The notes below the pieces were generated by a model that was given only the letters and a program-made list of their open reading frames with translations, was not told the DNA's origin and searched no databases. A stretch of 64,000 bases of DNA from Artemia franciscana (Eukaryota > Arthropoda > Branchiopoda > Anostraca > Artemiidae): positions 36,386,827-36,450,826 of the forward strand of contig NC_088880.1 in assembly GCF_032884065.1 (NCBI RefSeq), read 5' to 3'. Positions within the stretch are counted from its first letter, which is position 1. Each line of letters opens with the position of its first letter. A program made the position numbers and the translations under genes. Shown one piece after another: positions 12,262 through 23,554 of the stretch.

Positions 12262-13170
12262 AAATAATGCTGATCAAACAGTTCTTGGTAGCAAATTGTT
12301 AGTAAGGAGCCATCTGGCTCAATAGTAACCAAAACTCTAGAAAACGGAATTTTCATACCAATAGACCTATCAAAAGAACCGGTTTGTTATGTTGATTCCA
12401 AATATATAGTTGATTCCAAATTCATCAATATATATAATACATTCATCAAATTCATATTCAGTGTATTAGAAAACCCTACTGTAGAGGTTTCTTTGCAAAA
12501 TGTGGAAAGAAAAATGTGTGTTATCTGCGAAAATGTGGAATTTTGTATTTTTTTGCCAGAAGAACGATTACGGCTTCGTGTTTATTTGTTTGTTTTGTTC
12601 CAGGGGTGATCGTATCGACCTAGTGGTCCTAGAATATCGGGAGATAAGGCTCATTCGAGCAGAAATAAAAGATCTAGTGTCCTTTTGAGTGACCAAAAAG
12701 ATTGGAGGGCAACTAGGCCCCCTCCCACGCCCCTTTTTCTCAAAGTCAGCCGATCAAATTTTGAGATAGCCATTTTGTTCAGGATTGTTGAAATGCTGAA
12801 TAGCTATATCTTTGGAGATAACATAACCCTCCAAAGCTCCTGGAGAAAGGTCTTTGAATTATAAAATTTGTTCATTGTTTACGTATAGTATTTGTTATTG
12901 GGATGTATGCATACATTTTTTGTGTGGGAGGGACGAATTTTCTGTTGGGGGTATCTTTCACGAAGAGAATTCTCCATGGGGAAAAAAGTTTCCAGGGGTT
13001 TAATTTTTCAGGGGAAATTTTATGCTGGGGGAATTTGCCAGCATTCCTACACAAATGCTTCTTATATCTTGCTTTCTCTTTGCCGACTCAATTTTACGAA
13101 ATTTAATAGCAATTTAACGACCCAAGATTTAATAGAAATTTAACGTCCCAAGATTTAATATTATTTAATA
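12262..13170 (+). mobile_element. Diverged foldback-family copy, forward orientation
   Basis: It starts with a decayed terminus (CAAACAGTTCTTGGTAGC, then AGTAAGGAGCCATCTGGCTC) and continues with GGGGTGATCGTATCGACC and GGAGGGCAACTAGGCCCCC. It ends in the divergent outer region also seen at 7.3-9.0 kb and 24 kb. It is oriented opposite to the preceding copy. Frames at 12500-12688, 12892-13143 and 12903-13106 lie inside it and are not conserved as proteins. Confidence 0.6.
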
Positions 13171-14202
13171 AACCACTCTGGGAGTCTGGGTCTATTGACC
13201 TAACGCTCCACAGTGCAATACAAATAGAGCCCTTAGAGCCACCCAGGCACACACCAGATGGGGTTAAACTGACTGATGATATTCCCTTATATTTGAAGGT
13301 TATTCAAAACTAGCGTATTTCTGAAAACCCAAGACTGTTGGATTTTTTTTTATATAGTTGAAGCATAAAGCGCTTTAAGATAATTATAAGGTTTAAAAAT
13401 AAAGCTTTCCAATTTTTTATACGCGGGTTTTGTGTTTTACCGCTAACAGTGTTTAATCTTCAACCATTGGGTAATATTATCAATCGGTTTGTTTCTTGTA
13501 GTCTTATAGACGCAACCTACATAGCATGCGAAGCAATCATTATCGTTCGCTTTAAGTTTCAAATTCACTCTTTCCTTCTATCAAAGAAACTTTGTTTTTC
13601 TTAAATCTAGGAAGAAACACAGGTTTTGGAGCATCAGAAAAAAAATTAATATTTATTATGTCCTTTCACAAAAGCGTAAGTACAGCTTTTTATGTCTAAG
13701 AAAAGTTCTTATTGCAAGCAATAGGGGAAATGCCTTTCCCTTTTATTTCGGGGGACGAACTACAAAGACAGTAATACACGCATAGTGATACCTGCCGTAA
13801 GCTAGCAATTTCCATAGAGGAGGGTTAGTTTGTTAACCCCCCGCTTTTCATTTTAAAAATTCCGGTCCAAAAATTTCCTACTTTCAGAAACTAGAAAAAA
13901 GCCAACTGAAGAATCGTGTCAGGAACTTGGACATCAAGAGACTCCTTAAAAGCCAGGAAATGCCTTTCACTTCTACCTATGGGAATAAAATATAATAGTA
14001 GCTACACGGCGTTTGGTGATATCTACTGCTCGTTAGTAACTTTAGAAGGGGAGGGGTTAAACCCCATTCTCAAGTTTTATTTACATTTATGTCTTAATGC
14101 CTACGAATCTTTGTTTATGCCTTGCGGCCAACACGCTATACAACACGGTATAATTCATGGTACAACCCAAACGGGTTGATTTAGTCTCTGTCTTCTTATG
14201 TG
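13171..14202. other. Intergenic region upstream of the methyltransferase-like gene
   Basis: No gene is supported. A decayed piece of the foldback terminus lies near 13535-13620 (GTTCGCTTTAAGTTTC). Two loosely similar segments (about 13720-13840 and 13955-14070) share AATGCCTTTC, a GTGATA-CTGC type stretch and GAGG-GGTTA. No TATA box or start-site motif stands out just before the gene. Confidence 0.4.
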
Positions 14203-15003
14203 ATGTTGCGCTTATCCGCAAGAAAAGTGCTTGTTGTAGTGGGAATATTCTGTATTTTCAGCGTTTATTATAAATATATTCCAAAAGGACATGCCAAAGT
14301 ATATGACAACTTTCAAAGACCATTTTTGGCTAACAGTAACGATAGCCAGCGCTTTTTCACTTGGCGCAACGAAAACGCATGTAAGTCTAAAAAATCTTTT
14401 GGTGGAAAATTTTATTTTAAAAATTACTTTGATGGAAATAAGACATTATGTTTAGACAATGATGTAATGCCTGATCCAAATGGAAAATGTTTAATATATA
14501 GTTTTGGTGTAAATAAGGATTGGAGCTTTGAAGAGGCTATGCAGGCATACGGCTGTAAAGTGTTGGCATTTGATCCGAGCATTGGCAAAAAGCCATTCAA
14601 ATATTCTGATAAAATTCATTTCTACGATTTTGGACTTGGAAAAGTTGACGATTTGAGTGATCCAGGAGGTTGGAAGCTAAGAACCTTAGGGACATTATTG
14701 GATAAATTTGGCCATACCAATAAAATAATAGACGTGCTTAAAATAGATATCGAAGGGGCAGAATATGAGGCATTGCTTGAGATGCTCGAGTCTGGAGTAT
14801 TGATGAATGTGAAGCAGATTGCCATGGAAGTGCATAATCGTTATGATGATTATTATGGTGCATTTTGGCTTTTGGAGCAGAGTTTTGAACGTTTTGAATC
14901 CCTCCCAAACTTTGCATGTACTGACAAAAATGGTACAGTGACAAGCCACTATTGTTTGGAACTGTCGTGGTTTAATAAGAGATTTAGAAAGAATAATATA
15001 TAA
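14203..15003 (+). CDS. METTL24-like methyltransferase, type II membrane protein, single exon
   Basis: A 266-residue open frame beginning at ATG 14203, one codon after an in-frame GTG. Residues 8-22 (VLVVVGIFCIFSVYY) form one hydrophobic segment after a basic start, fitting a signal anchor of a Golgi or secretory type II protein. The body carries CLIYSFGVNKDWSFEEAM followed by GCKVLAFDPS, which resembles the SAM-binding motif I region of METTL24 and related FkbM-like methyltransferases. Later comes LKIDIEGAEYEAL, the characteristic acidic motif of this group, then an IAMEVH strand. Length suits the catalytic domain plus an anchor. There is no intron, so it may be a naturally single-exon gene or a retrocopy. 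The frame has no stops or shifts, and its codon use looks unlike the surrounding repeats. Substrate unknown. Assignment to the METTL24-like group is by motif recognition; the exact orthologue is not established. Confidence 0.8.
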   Translation: MLRLSARKVLVVVGIFCIFSVYYKYIPKGHAKVYDNFQRPFLANSNDSQRFFTWRNENACKSKKSFGGKFYFKNYFDGNKTLCLDNDVMPDPNGKCLIYSFGVNKDWSFEEAMQAYGCKVLAFDPSIGKKPFKYSDKIHFYDFGLGKVDDLSDPGGWKLRTLGTLLDKFGHTNKIIDVLKIDIEGAEYEALLEMLESGVLMNVKQIAMEVHNRYDDYYGAFWLLEQSFERFESLPNFACTDKNGTVTSHYCLELSWFNKRFRKNNI

Positions 15004-15339
15004 ATAAATATCTTATTTTATATAGGCCTACGCCCTGTTTAATAAGGAAGACTGAGGATCTTTAGTTGACTGATGAATAAATTTGATCGCGTCCCACTGT
15101 TCAAAGCATCACTTTCCTGAGGCTGAAATTTTAAGCTATGCTCTTGAAAATTCAAGAAATTTTTGGTATAATCCTCTAATAAAGGCCGTTCAGAAGGAAA
15201 CATGTTAAGAAAACAATTTTAACTTCACAATATGCAGAATATTTGTAGTTAACACATTTACCCTGCACCCCCCCCCCAATTTGAAAATATATAATCCAAA
15301 TTATATATTTCCCATGTATTTTTTCCTTCCTTTATTTCG
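15004..15339. other. Downstream flank of the methyltransferase-like gene
   Basis: AT-rich 3' flank. An AATAAA-like string occurs just after the stop (TAAATAAATATC) and may serve for polyadenylation. A C9-C10 run lies near 15270. Nothing else is visible. Confidence 0.35.
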
Positions 15340-15425
15340 TCACAAAGGAGCGTGCATAGCTGTGCTGGCCTCAGACGTCTTAGTGCTGTGGTGGGTTGTT
15401 AGTAGTAGTAGTTGTAGATTAAACT
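15340..15425 (+). pseudogene. 3' tail fragment of a LINE
   Basis: The stretch with GGAGCGTGCATAGCTGTGCTGG and CCTCAGACGTCTTAGTGC, ending in TAGTAGTAGTAG, matches the 3' end of the LINE better preserved at 19.7-19.97 kb and 43.64-43.83 kb. In translation it approximates the R-S-x-x-S-C-x-G-L-R-R-L tail. It is a 5'-truncated remnant with stops. Confidence 0.45.
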
Positions 15426-15980
15426 TAGCCTACGAGTACACGGATTGAAAATGACAGTGACCCTTGACAAAATGCATGGGGAATGTATAATTTAAGCTAT
15501 GCATTTGTGCATTAGGGCGAGGGAGGGGTTAAAGTACAGTGAAGCACCTTTAGAAATGATATAAGTAGGTTGAAGTACTGATATAAGTAAGTAGGCTGTA
15601 CATTAAAGTTGTTTTCAGAATTTCATAGTGTTTCTTTTTGAGCGGGCATAACTGTTGATTAATACCAGTTGACTTACACATTACGTGTACAACCAACTTT
15701 CTTCCAAGCAAGACATCCAAATAATCTGCTGGTCCTAATTTTTTTGGTGTCCCATCATTTGCCAACAATTGGTTCTTAATGCCAAAGAGAGAAAAAAAAA
15801 ATCAACATCAGCAGACTTACATATATCTTGGGGGGGGGGCAACTTGACGGTAGTGATTATTACGTCAGAAAGAATATTGACTGAAGAAACTAATGTTACA
15901 AGTCTTTCACCACAAGATTTTAGTCCTAAATTTTCCACGGAAGAGTGAGGGGTATTTCCCGGAATGATTTGAAAAACGAT
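15426..15980. other. Unassigned intergenic DNA
   Basis: Contains a G10 run near 15830 and short frames on the minus strand (15550-15768, 15735-15938) with no recognisable domain. Confidence 0.35.
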
Positions 15981-16109
15981 CAGAAATTAAATAAAACAAA
16001 CAAGTTTTTCACTGAAAGTAAGGAGCAATACCAGAACTTAAAACAGAAATTATTCCGTAACAAACACAACTTAAAAAATACGGAAATTTTCTCAAGACAG
16101 TGGAATTCA

Positions 16110-16160
16110 ATTCAATGAATATTTCGGGCCTATGTCCAAGGGCCGTCTTCAGCACAACAC
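16110..16160 (-). ncRNA. Degenerate hammerhead-like motif
   Basis: On the minus strand, CTGAAGA (16152-16146, fitting CTGANGA) is followed by one C and GGCC. After a loop comes GGCCC, then GAAA (16125-16122) and TATT. Stem II pairs as GGCC/GGCC. Stem I is weak (GTGTTGTG against CATTGAATTG). The order of parts matches the 8.55-kb motif, but this one may be a dead relic. Confidence 0.3.
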
Positions 16161-16295
16161 AAAAAAAATAATAATATAACCTTAAATTAAAATGTGAACT
16201 TTAGAACTAAAAATGTTTTAAAAAAACTTTTTATTAAAACAGCCTTAGCACCCTTACTTCAACCAAGTTCAAGAGTCCTTGTTGAACTAGTCCTA

Positions 16296-16415
<120 letters not shown>

Positions 16416-16855
16416 TTGTGTATCTTTCCATAGAGAAATTTGTCATAGGGGAAGAGAATTTCCATGAAGGGGGCGAAGGATTTTCTAACATTATTAAAAA
16501 AAACGATGAAAAAATAAATATAAAAAAATTCCACTGAAAGTAAGGAGCAGCATTAAAACTTAAAACGAACAGAAATTAATACGCATATAGGCTTCACCTC
16601 TTCCTAATAACTCGCTCCTTACGCTGAAGTATTTTTAGTAATTTGAAAATTTATTCTACGGCTTTTGTGATTCAGGGGTCATTCTTATATACTACTAGTT
16701 GTTGGGGTGGCGCTTCGCGCCACCCCAACACCTAGTTGGTGGGGGCGCTTCGCGCCCCCCCCCCCCAAGCCCCCCCGCGCGCGTAAGTCGTTACGCGCCA
16801 TAATAGTTACGCGCCATTGTAGTTGTGTCCCTATGTCCCACCTGTGAATATAGAT

Positions 16856-17158
<303 letters not shown>

Positions 17159-17159
17159 C

Positions 17160-17560
17160 CATTCCCTGTCCCGGTGTCCCGGTCGTCATTTACACCCCCC
17201 TGTTTCCCCGTTGTAGTTGTGTCCCTGTGTCCCGGTCGTCATTTATATTCCCTGTGTCCCGGTCGTCATTTGTATCCCGGTGTCCCGGTCTGTATATACA
17301 TTCGTTTTTTAGTTTTGTTTTTCTCCTTTATTTTTTTCCTTTTTTTTCTTTTTTAGCTTATTTAGATTTTTAGATTTTTTAGTTTTTTTATTAGTTTTTA
17401 GTTTTTTTTTCTTTTTAGTTTTTTTGTCCCGGTCGTCATTTATATCCCCCTGTTTCCCCCGGTGTCCCCGTTGTAGTTGTGTCCCTGTGTCCCGGTCGTC
17501 ATTTATATTCCCTGTGTCCCGGTCGTCATTTGTATCCCGGTGTACCGGTCTGTATATACA
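17160..17560. repeat. GTGTCCCGGTCGTCATTT minisatellite with T-rich spacer
   Basis: Repeated variants of GTGTCCCGGTCGTCATT, TATATTCCCTGTGTCCC and CCCCGTTGTAGTTGTGTC occur in two blocks (17160-17300 and 17427-17555). The sequence between and after, including TATACATTCGTTTTTTAG, is also duplicated with a period of about 260 bp. The same minisatellite occurs in every short Helitron here. Confidence 0.85.
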
Positions 17561-19080
17561 TTCGTTTTTTAGTTTTGTTTTTCTCCTTTATTTTTTTCCT
17601 TTTTTTTTCTTTTTTAGTTTATTTAGATTTTTAGATTTTTTAGTTTTTTTATTAGTTTTTAGTTTTTTTTTCTTTTTAGTTTTTTTGTAGTTTTTACCTT
17701 CTTTTTAGTTTTGTTAATTTTTTTTTTTACTTATGTCCTGGTCGTCATTTATACTCCCTGTGTCCCGGTGCTTTGTTGATTGCTAATCGAACATTCCTTT
17801 TGTCCTGGTCGCTTTCTCTTTGAGTGTCGTCATTTAGTTTTTTAGCTTTTTTACTTTTTTTATTAGTTTTTAGTTTTTTTGTAGTTTTTGCCTTTTTTTA
17901 GTTTTTTCAGTTTTTTTTTTAGTTTTTTATTGGTTTTTACCTTTATTTTAGCTTATTTTTCAGTTTTTTCCTTTTTTTTAGTTTTTTTTAGTTTTTAGTT
18001 TTTTTAGTTTTTTACCTTTTTTTAGTTTTTTTAGTTTTTTAGCTTTTTTATTTTTTTTATTAGTTTTCAGTTTTTTTTGTAGTTTTTGCCTTTTTTTTAG
18101 TTTTTTTAGTTTTTTAGCTTTTTTATTAGTTTTTAGTTTTTTTTGTAGTTTTTGCCTTTTTTTAGTTTTTTTAGTTTTTTAGCTTTTTTATTTTTTTTAT
18201 TAGTTTTTAGTTTTTTTTGTAGTTTTTGCCTTTTTTTAGTTTTTTCAGTTTTGACGTCACCTGATCCAGTTTTTTCAGGTGACGCCACCTGATCCACGAT
18301 CCACAGATCCACAGACAACTTATTTTTATATATATAGATAGTTTTTTTTTTTACTTATGTCCTGGTCGTCATTTATACTCCCTGTGTCCCGGTGCTTTGT
18401 TGATTGCTAATCGAACATTCCTTTTGTCCTGGTCGCTTTCTCTTTGAGTTTCGTCATTTATTTTTTTCTTTTTTAGTTCTTTTAGTTTTTACCTTTTTTA
18501 GTTTTTTAGATGAAAATTTTTTTTAGTTTTTTCCTTTTTTTCTTTTTAGTTTTTTATTGGTTTTTACCTTTATTTTAGCTTATTTTTCAGTTTTTTCCTT
18601 TTTTTTAGTTTTTTTTTATTTTTTATTTTTTTTAGTTTTTTACCTTTTTTTATTTTTTTTTAGTTTTTTTAGTTTTTTAGCTTTTTTACTTTTTTTATTA
18701 GTTTTTAGTTTTTTTTTGTAGTTTTTGCCTTTTTTTAGTTTTTTCAGTTTTTTTTTTAGTTTTTTATTGGTTTTTACCTTTATTTTAGCTTATTTTTCAG
18801 TTTTTTCCTTTTTTTTAGTTTTTTTTAGTTTTTAGTTTTTTACCTTTTTTTAGTTTTTTACCTTTTTTTAGTTTTTTAGCTTTTTTATTTTTTTTATTAG
18901 TTTTTAGTTTTTTGTAGTTTTTGCCTTTTTTTAGTTTTTTTAGTTTTTTAGCTTTTTTATTAGTTTTTAGTTTTTTTTGTAGTTTTTGCCTTTTTTTAGT
19001 TTTTTTAGTTTTTTAGCTTTTTTATTTTTTTTATTAGTTTTTAGTTTTTTTTGTAGTTTTTGCCTTTTTTTAGTTTTTTC
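17560..19080. repeat. T-rich low-complexity array (TTTTTAG-type)
   Basis: About 1.5 kb made of TTTTTTAGTTTTTTAG, TTTTTGCC and TTTTTATTAG words with almost no A runs on the plus strand. Larger units repeat: the block ending GACGTCACCTGATCC occurs at about 18252 and again at about 19087. The frames in it (for example 18133-18318) encode only K/N-rich low complexity. Confidence 0.9.
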
Positions 19081-19167
19081 AGTTTTGACGTCACCTGATC
19101 CAGTTTTTTCAGGTGACGTCACCTGACACATCCACAGACAGACAACTTATTTTTATATAGATAGATA

Positions 19168-19615
19168 ACTCCCTTATATACGCAATAAAAACATACAAAT
19201 ATTGAAGTTCGTTACGTAAGTTACGTATATTGTTTACTAATGAAAACGTTCTTAAAAAGTTAAAAGTTCTAGTTGCCTTCTTAAGTAACCAAAAAATTGG
19301 AGGGCAACTAGGCCTCCTCTCCCACTCGTTTCTTCTCAAAATCGCCCGATCAAAACTATGAGAAAGCCATTTAGCCAAAAAAAAAAAAATTATTATATGC
19401 GAATTTCGTTTTAATTATTCATGCGTGGAGAGCCAAAATCAAAACATTTATCAATTCAAAACCGTTCAGAAATTAAATTAAAAAAAAAACAAGTTTTTTT
19501 AACTAAAAGTAAGGAGCGACATTAAAACTTAAAACGATCAGAAATTACTTTGTATATGAAAGGGGCTGTTCCCTCCTCAACGCCCCGCTCTTTACGCTAA
19601 AGTTTCTGCTAGATG
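19168..19615 (+). mobile_element. Foldback-family copy, right part (continues from 16690)
   Basis: It resumes the element broken by the Helitron: CTTATATACGCAATAAAAAC, then GGAGGGCAACTAGGCCTCC, AAAGCCATTTAGCC, and the hairpin arm ACTAAAAGTAAGGAGCGAC to CTCTTTACGCTAAAGTTT. The second arm of the hairpin is missing. Confidence 0.7.
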
Positions 19616-19699
19616 TTTTCCAGATAAATTGTCTGCGGTTTATTTTGAGTATCTGACTGACTGACCGTATTTTAAACAGTAGGCTGTACAGAAAATGTG

Positions 19700-19965
19700 G
19701 TTAAATCCCGTTTTCTAGGGCTGTAATGAGAGAAAGGCTGAGATGCCCAAGGCACGTTCTGTGGATGAGGGACGACAGATTGCCAAAAATTGTTGTTTTT
19801 AGCCAACCATCTAGGGCTAAACAGAAAGTTGGTAGTTCTCGCTTGGAGTGGGAGGATGTCGTAAGGAAAGATTTAAGAAAAATGGGATGCAGGAGGAGCG
19901 ATCGTAAATGTGTTGGCCCTAGATGGCCTCGTACACTTCAGAGACGTTAGTAGTAGTAGTATCGG
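19700..19965 (+). pseudogene. LINE ORF2 C-terminal tail and 3' end
   Basis: An open frame at 19726-19950 encodes RLRCPRHVLWMRDDRLPK and later SRLEWEDVVRKDLRKMG. This is the conserved post-RT tail of many arthropod LINE proteins, usually RLRWxGHVxRMxxDRLPK. The frame is followed by TTAGTAGTAGTAG, the typical short 3' repeat. Everything upstream (endonuclease, RT) is missing, so this is a 5'-truncated insertion. Two more copies of the same tail lie at 15.34 and 43.64 kb. Confidence 0.65.
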
Positions 19966-22117
19966 TCGACAGTATACTGTCAGATTGCACAGGAGGGCAA
20001 CTATAGTAGGACACACAAAAAAAGTTTTAAGTATATGATTTTCTTCTAATTGTAGGGCTTTTTATAATGGAATCAATGCTGCGATAAACAAATAGTTACT
20101 TTTATATTTATAGGTCATATCAAAAACACATTGACCCCATTCCACTCAGCTCTTGTGTATTTCAACCCCCCTTTTTTACCTAACCCAATGTACTTTTACT
20201 CAACCATATTCAACACAAACTGATTTATTGCCCATTCAAATCAACCCTTTGTTCCGCAAAGTACCAGGTTTTGCCCAAAGAGGGCCAAAATGCGAATAAA
20301 CCTAAGATAATCAGTCAAACTTCCACGGTATAAAACCCCTAATCAGAGTGTAGGATCCCAACATCCCGAAGAAAGTAATTTTTCTTCTTTTTTGCAAGGG
20401 TAGCGGAGAAGCGTCCAATTTTTCTGATTTTTGCGAGGACTATCAGGACCTTGCAATATGATAAAGGCATGTTTAATATCTGATCTTAAAGCTACTTCTC
20501 GTGTCCAAGTGCTTTCTTAGCTTCGTCTTGATTAATCCAATATAGTGTCAAATGGCACCACAAATAGAATTTTTTGGTACCATTTCTTGGATACAAAGCA
20601 CTGAAAAACCTGAAAAAAATTTCCTTCTAACATTAATCGTTGAGAACTCTCTTCGTTGTATGTCAGCACTTCCTCTTCTTTCACTCCCCCCTAGCCCCAA
20701 GTACCCCTCCCCTCCTAAACTAGAAAACGCATTTTGAAAACTGCCTTACAAAGGAATTTATTGTGTTGTTTTTTTTCGTTTTTAAGGAAAAAAAAAAAGA
20801 TTTTTCTAACTGCATTTTCTCAAAGATATTGTGTTAACCTGCCCCTCTTTATCTATGATAAAGAGGGGCTTTATCATACTCTTTCCTCTTTGTCCTGACT
20901 CTATGTCGCAAAATTGTACAAACGGAAATGTTGCGGAAAAATCCTCGGAAGGAAGTAAAATTTTTGTCTAATTTTGTTTAACTTATGTTGACTTAATCGC
21001 CTGATTTGCACGAAAATTATTTTGTAGGGATAATTGTGTAAATTAAAAAAATAAAATGAATAATCACTAATTCAAAACAAAAAGAAACTTTTTCTTACCA
21101 AAAGTGAAGAACGAAGCTAACATTTGTGAAATTCGAAAAATTCTAAAAGCTCTCATACAAATTGCATTTCTTTGTATAATTTTTATTAAAATTGCACCCC
21201 CTTTTTAGGAGGGAACAGTACCTATTTATGAAATTATGCAAATTTTCTTGTGCTAATGGCTTTTAATGAGCAGCTTTAAAATTGATATATTTCAACGTAT
21301 TTAGAACCAGCAAATAAGTCGTAATTAAAACTTCGTTATTCGTTATAAATGTAAAAATACATTTTAAGTCTTCCCTCTTCCTAATACTTGAATACACCCC
21401 TTCGCTATGTATAAAACTCTGCTGAGTTTATTAATTTGTGTTATTTTTTGTACTTACTTCTTTTTGTGCTAACAACTGGCTAATTATACCAATCAAAAAA
21501 AAAAAAAAAATCAATTGGAGATCCTCCGTAGTCACAACTGTCCTGGTCGTTTTACCCTCAAACTCTTGTTGGTTTTTTGTAGTCCTGTCCTTGTATAGCA
21601 AGGTATAGATGTATAACAGTAGCGAAAAGTTTCTTTAGAAATAGCTCATATCAAAACGCAGGGAAACAGAAAATCCGTCTGTGTCACACCAATAGTTTCA
21701 GTTAAGTTTCAATAAGCTAGTCGTAACACGCTACACATTTGTCATTGCGCTCATAAAAATCATAAAAACTTCTGGTTCGGAAAGACTGTTTATACCAGCA
21801 TTTCTATTCCGATCATTATAATATCTTGTATAAATTTACTATGAATCAGAAGATGTTATAGAAATTTATAAGAAAATGTAGATTTATTTTTGTCAATCTC
21901 TTAAAACCGAAATAATCCTGATAAATATTATCAACAAAATTTCTATGTGTTATTTCGAAGAAACTATATAAACATTTCGTGTTATTTTCATTTAGCCATT
22001 GTATGATTGTGAACAAAGTGCATGTTATTCCGAATTAGTCAGTTTAACCCTTTCGCGACCGACGGGACCTTACATTCCCGGCATGTAAAAATCCTTTGGG
22101 TGCTTCTTAATTGACTG
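19966..22117. other. Unassigned intergenic DNA
   Basis: No gene is supported. Short frames (for example 20552-20737) show no domain. A hairpin-like duplication of CCCCTCTTTATC/GATAAAGAGGGG lies at about 20843-20872, and a poly-A run at about 21487. Confidence 0.4.
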
Positions 22118-23050
22118 ATAGCACCAGAATTGAACGATGTGCTTCAGGATGCTGTTAAGGTCATAAATTTTATTAAGAGCCATGCCCTTAACAGTCGCTT
22201 ATTTTCAAATCTCTGTAAGGATACGGATTCCAACTACACAACTTTGTTATTACATGCAGAAGTAAGAGATCAAAGTTTAAAAACATTATTGTTATTAAAG
22301 GACGAGATTAAAATATTTTTAACTGAACGAAAATGTGAATTTGCTGCTTTTTTTTTCAAAATGACTTGTGGCTATCCTAGCTGTGTTATTTGTCAGATAT
22401 TTTTTGCGAAGTTAAACGATCTTAACTCGTCTCTTCAAGGAAAAAATTGCGATATATTTACTTCATACGATAAAATTGAAAGTTTTATTAAAAAGAACAG
22501 CATTTGGAAAAGTAGGGTCGAAAAAAATTCGTTCGAAATGTTTTCCAGTGTCGACAATTTTGTAATTGAGAAAATTTATCGTAAAACTTTTATTGCAAAA
22601 ACTATTGTAGATCACTTAAAAGCGCTAGAAGTACAGTTCCAGACATATTTTATATTAAATATTGATTTACAAAAAATAGTTTGGATTCCTAAGCCGTTTT
22701 GGATTGGCTTAAGTGAGATTGATCATCTGCCACTTAAAGCTAAAGAGGAATTTGCTGAGCTTTCGTGTGACTCAAACTTAAAACTACAATACCGAAAAAA
22801 GCCCTTGACTGAATTCTGGATCGGAATTAGAACTGAATTTCCCACAATCGCCGATATGGCGTTAAATGTACTTCTGCCATTCAACACCACATATTTATGT
22901 GAAGTTACTTTCTCAGCTTTAACACACATTAAATCCCAATATCGTTCAGCGATAAAAAATGTTGAAGAGGTTTTACGTCCAGCAGTTTCAAACATTACAC
23001 CAAGATTTGATTTTTTATGCAATAAAAAACAGGTACATCCAACTCATTAA
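22118..23050 (+). pseudogene. hAT (ZBED5/Buster-like) transposase C-terminal half
   Basis: An open frame from about 22118 to the TAA at 23050 encodes roughly 310 residues resembling the C-terminal half of ZBED5-type hAT transposases. The start PELNDVLQDAVKVINFIK and HALNSRLFSNLC, then LLLHAEVR, match the family. The end (NTTYLCEVTFSALTHIK, YRSAIKNVEEVLRPAVSN) is the hAT dimerisation region. The usual RWLSRG-type stretch after LLLHAEVR is replaced by DQSLKTL, so a short internal part is lost. The BED finger and the N-terminal catalytic residues are absent, and an in-frame stop lies three codons upstream. Long openness suggests recent inactivation or constraint, but no start or promoter is evident. 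Confidence 0.75.
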
Positions 23051-23369
23051 ATTTTTAACGTAAACTCTAGTTTAATATTTACCACGCAACTACTTTGATA
23101 TATTCGAGAGAATTAAGACGGTCAGAATCCACTTTTGTTTTTGAAACTATAATAAAAACATTTCTATAACATTTTGTGCAAATTTCAATTTTAGATTTTA
23201 TATGTTTCAAAACGAATTCTAAATTTATACATTTTCAAATGCATATGTATATTTTTACCTAATAAATATATCATAAAAAAAATATAATTTTTTTTTTATA
23301 TTTGTTGGGGTCGTTAAGAAACTCGCAATCATAAATAGGGTCGGGAATTACAAAAGTTAAAAAGCCCTG
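23051..23369 (+). mobile_element. 3' flank and terminal repeat of the hAT element
   Basis: AT-rich 3' region ending with CAAAAGTTAAAAAGCCCTG at 23369. In reverse this is CAGGGCTTTTTAACTTTTG, a typical hAT terminal inverted repeat. The next eight bases, GTCTAGAC, could be one copy of an 8-bp target duplication. I did not find its partner or the 5' terminal repeat upstream, so the 5' end seems lost. Confidence 0.55.
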
Positions 23370-23554
23370 GTCTAGACTGATATATGGCAAATATCTTTAA
23401 CGGGGAGTATACGACTTTTCGCTGCTGTTAAAATATTTATAGGTCTACTGTGTTGCATAGAATCAACGCGTTGTTAGGCTGGGAATGTTGGAGACGTACG
23501 TTTTGGTGTTTGGAATGTTGGAGATTTTGTCTATGGCTTTTATAAGTATTGTAA

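Noticed and set aside
18250-18300. Hairpin with GTCACCTGATCCAG and CAGGTGAC as a transcription terminator
   Set aside because: It is part of the duplicated Helitron 5' end in a eukaryote and occurs in both copies; a bacterial-type terminator reading is not justified.
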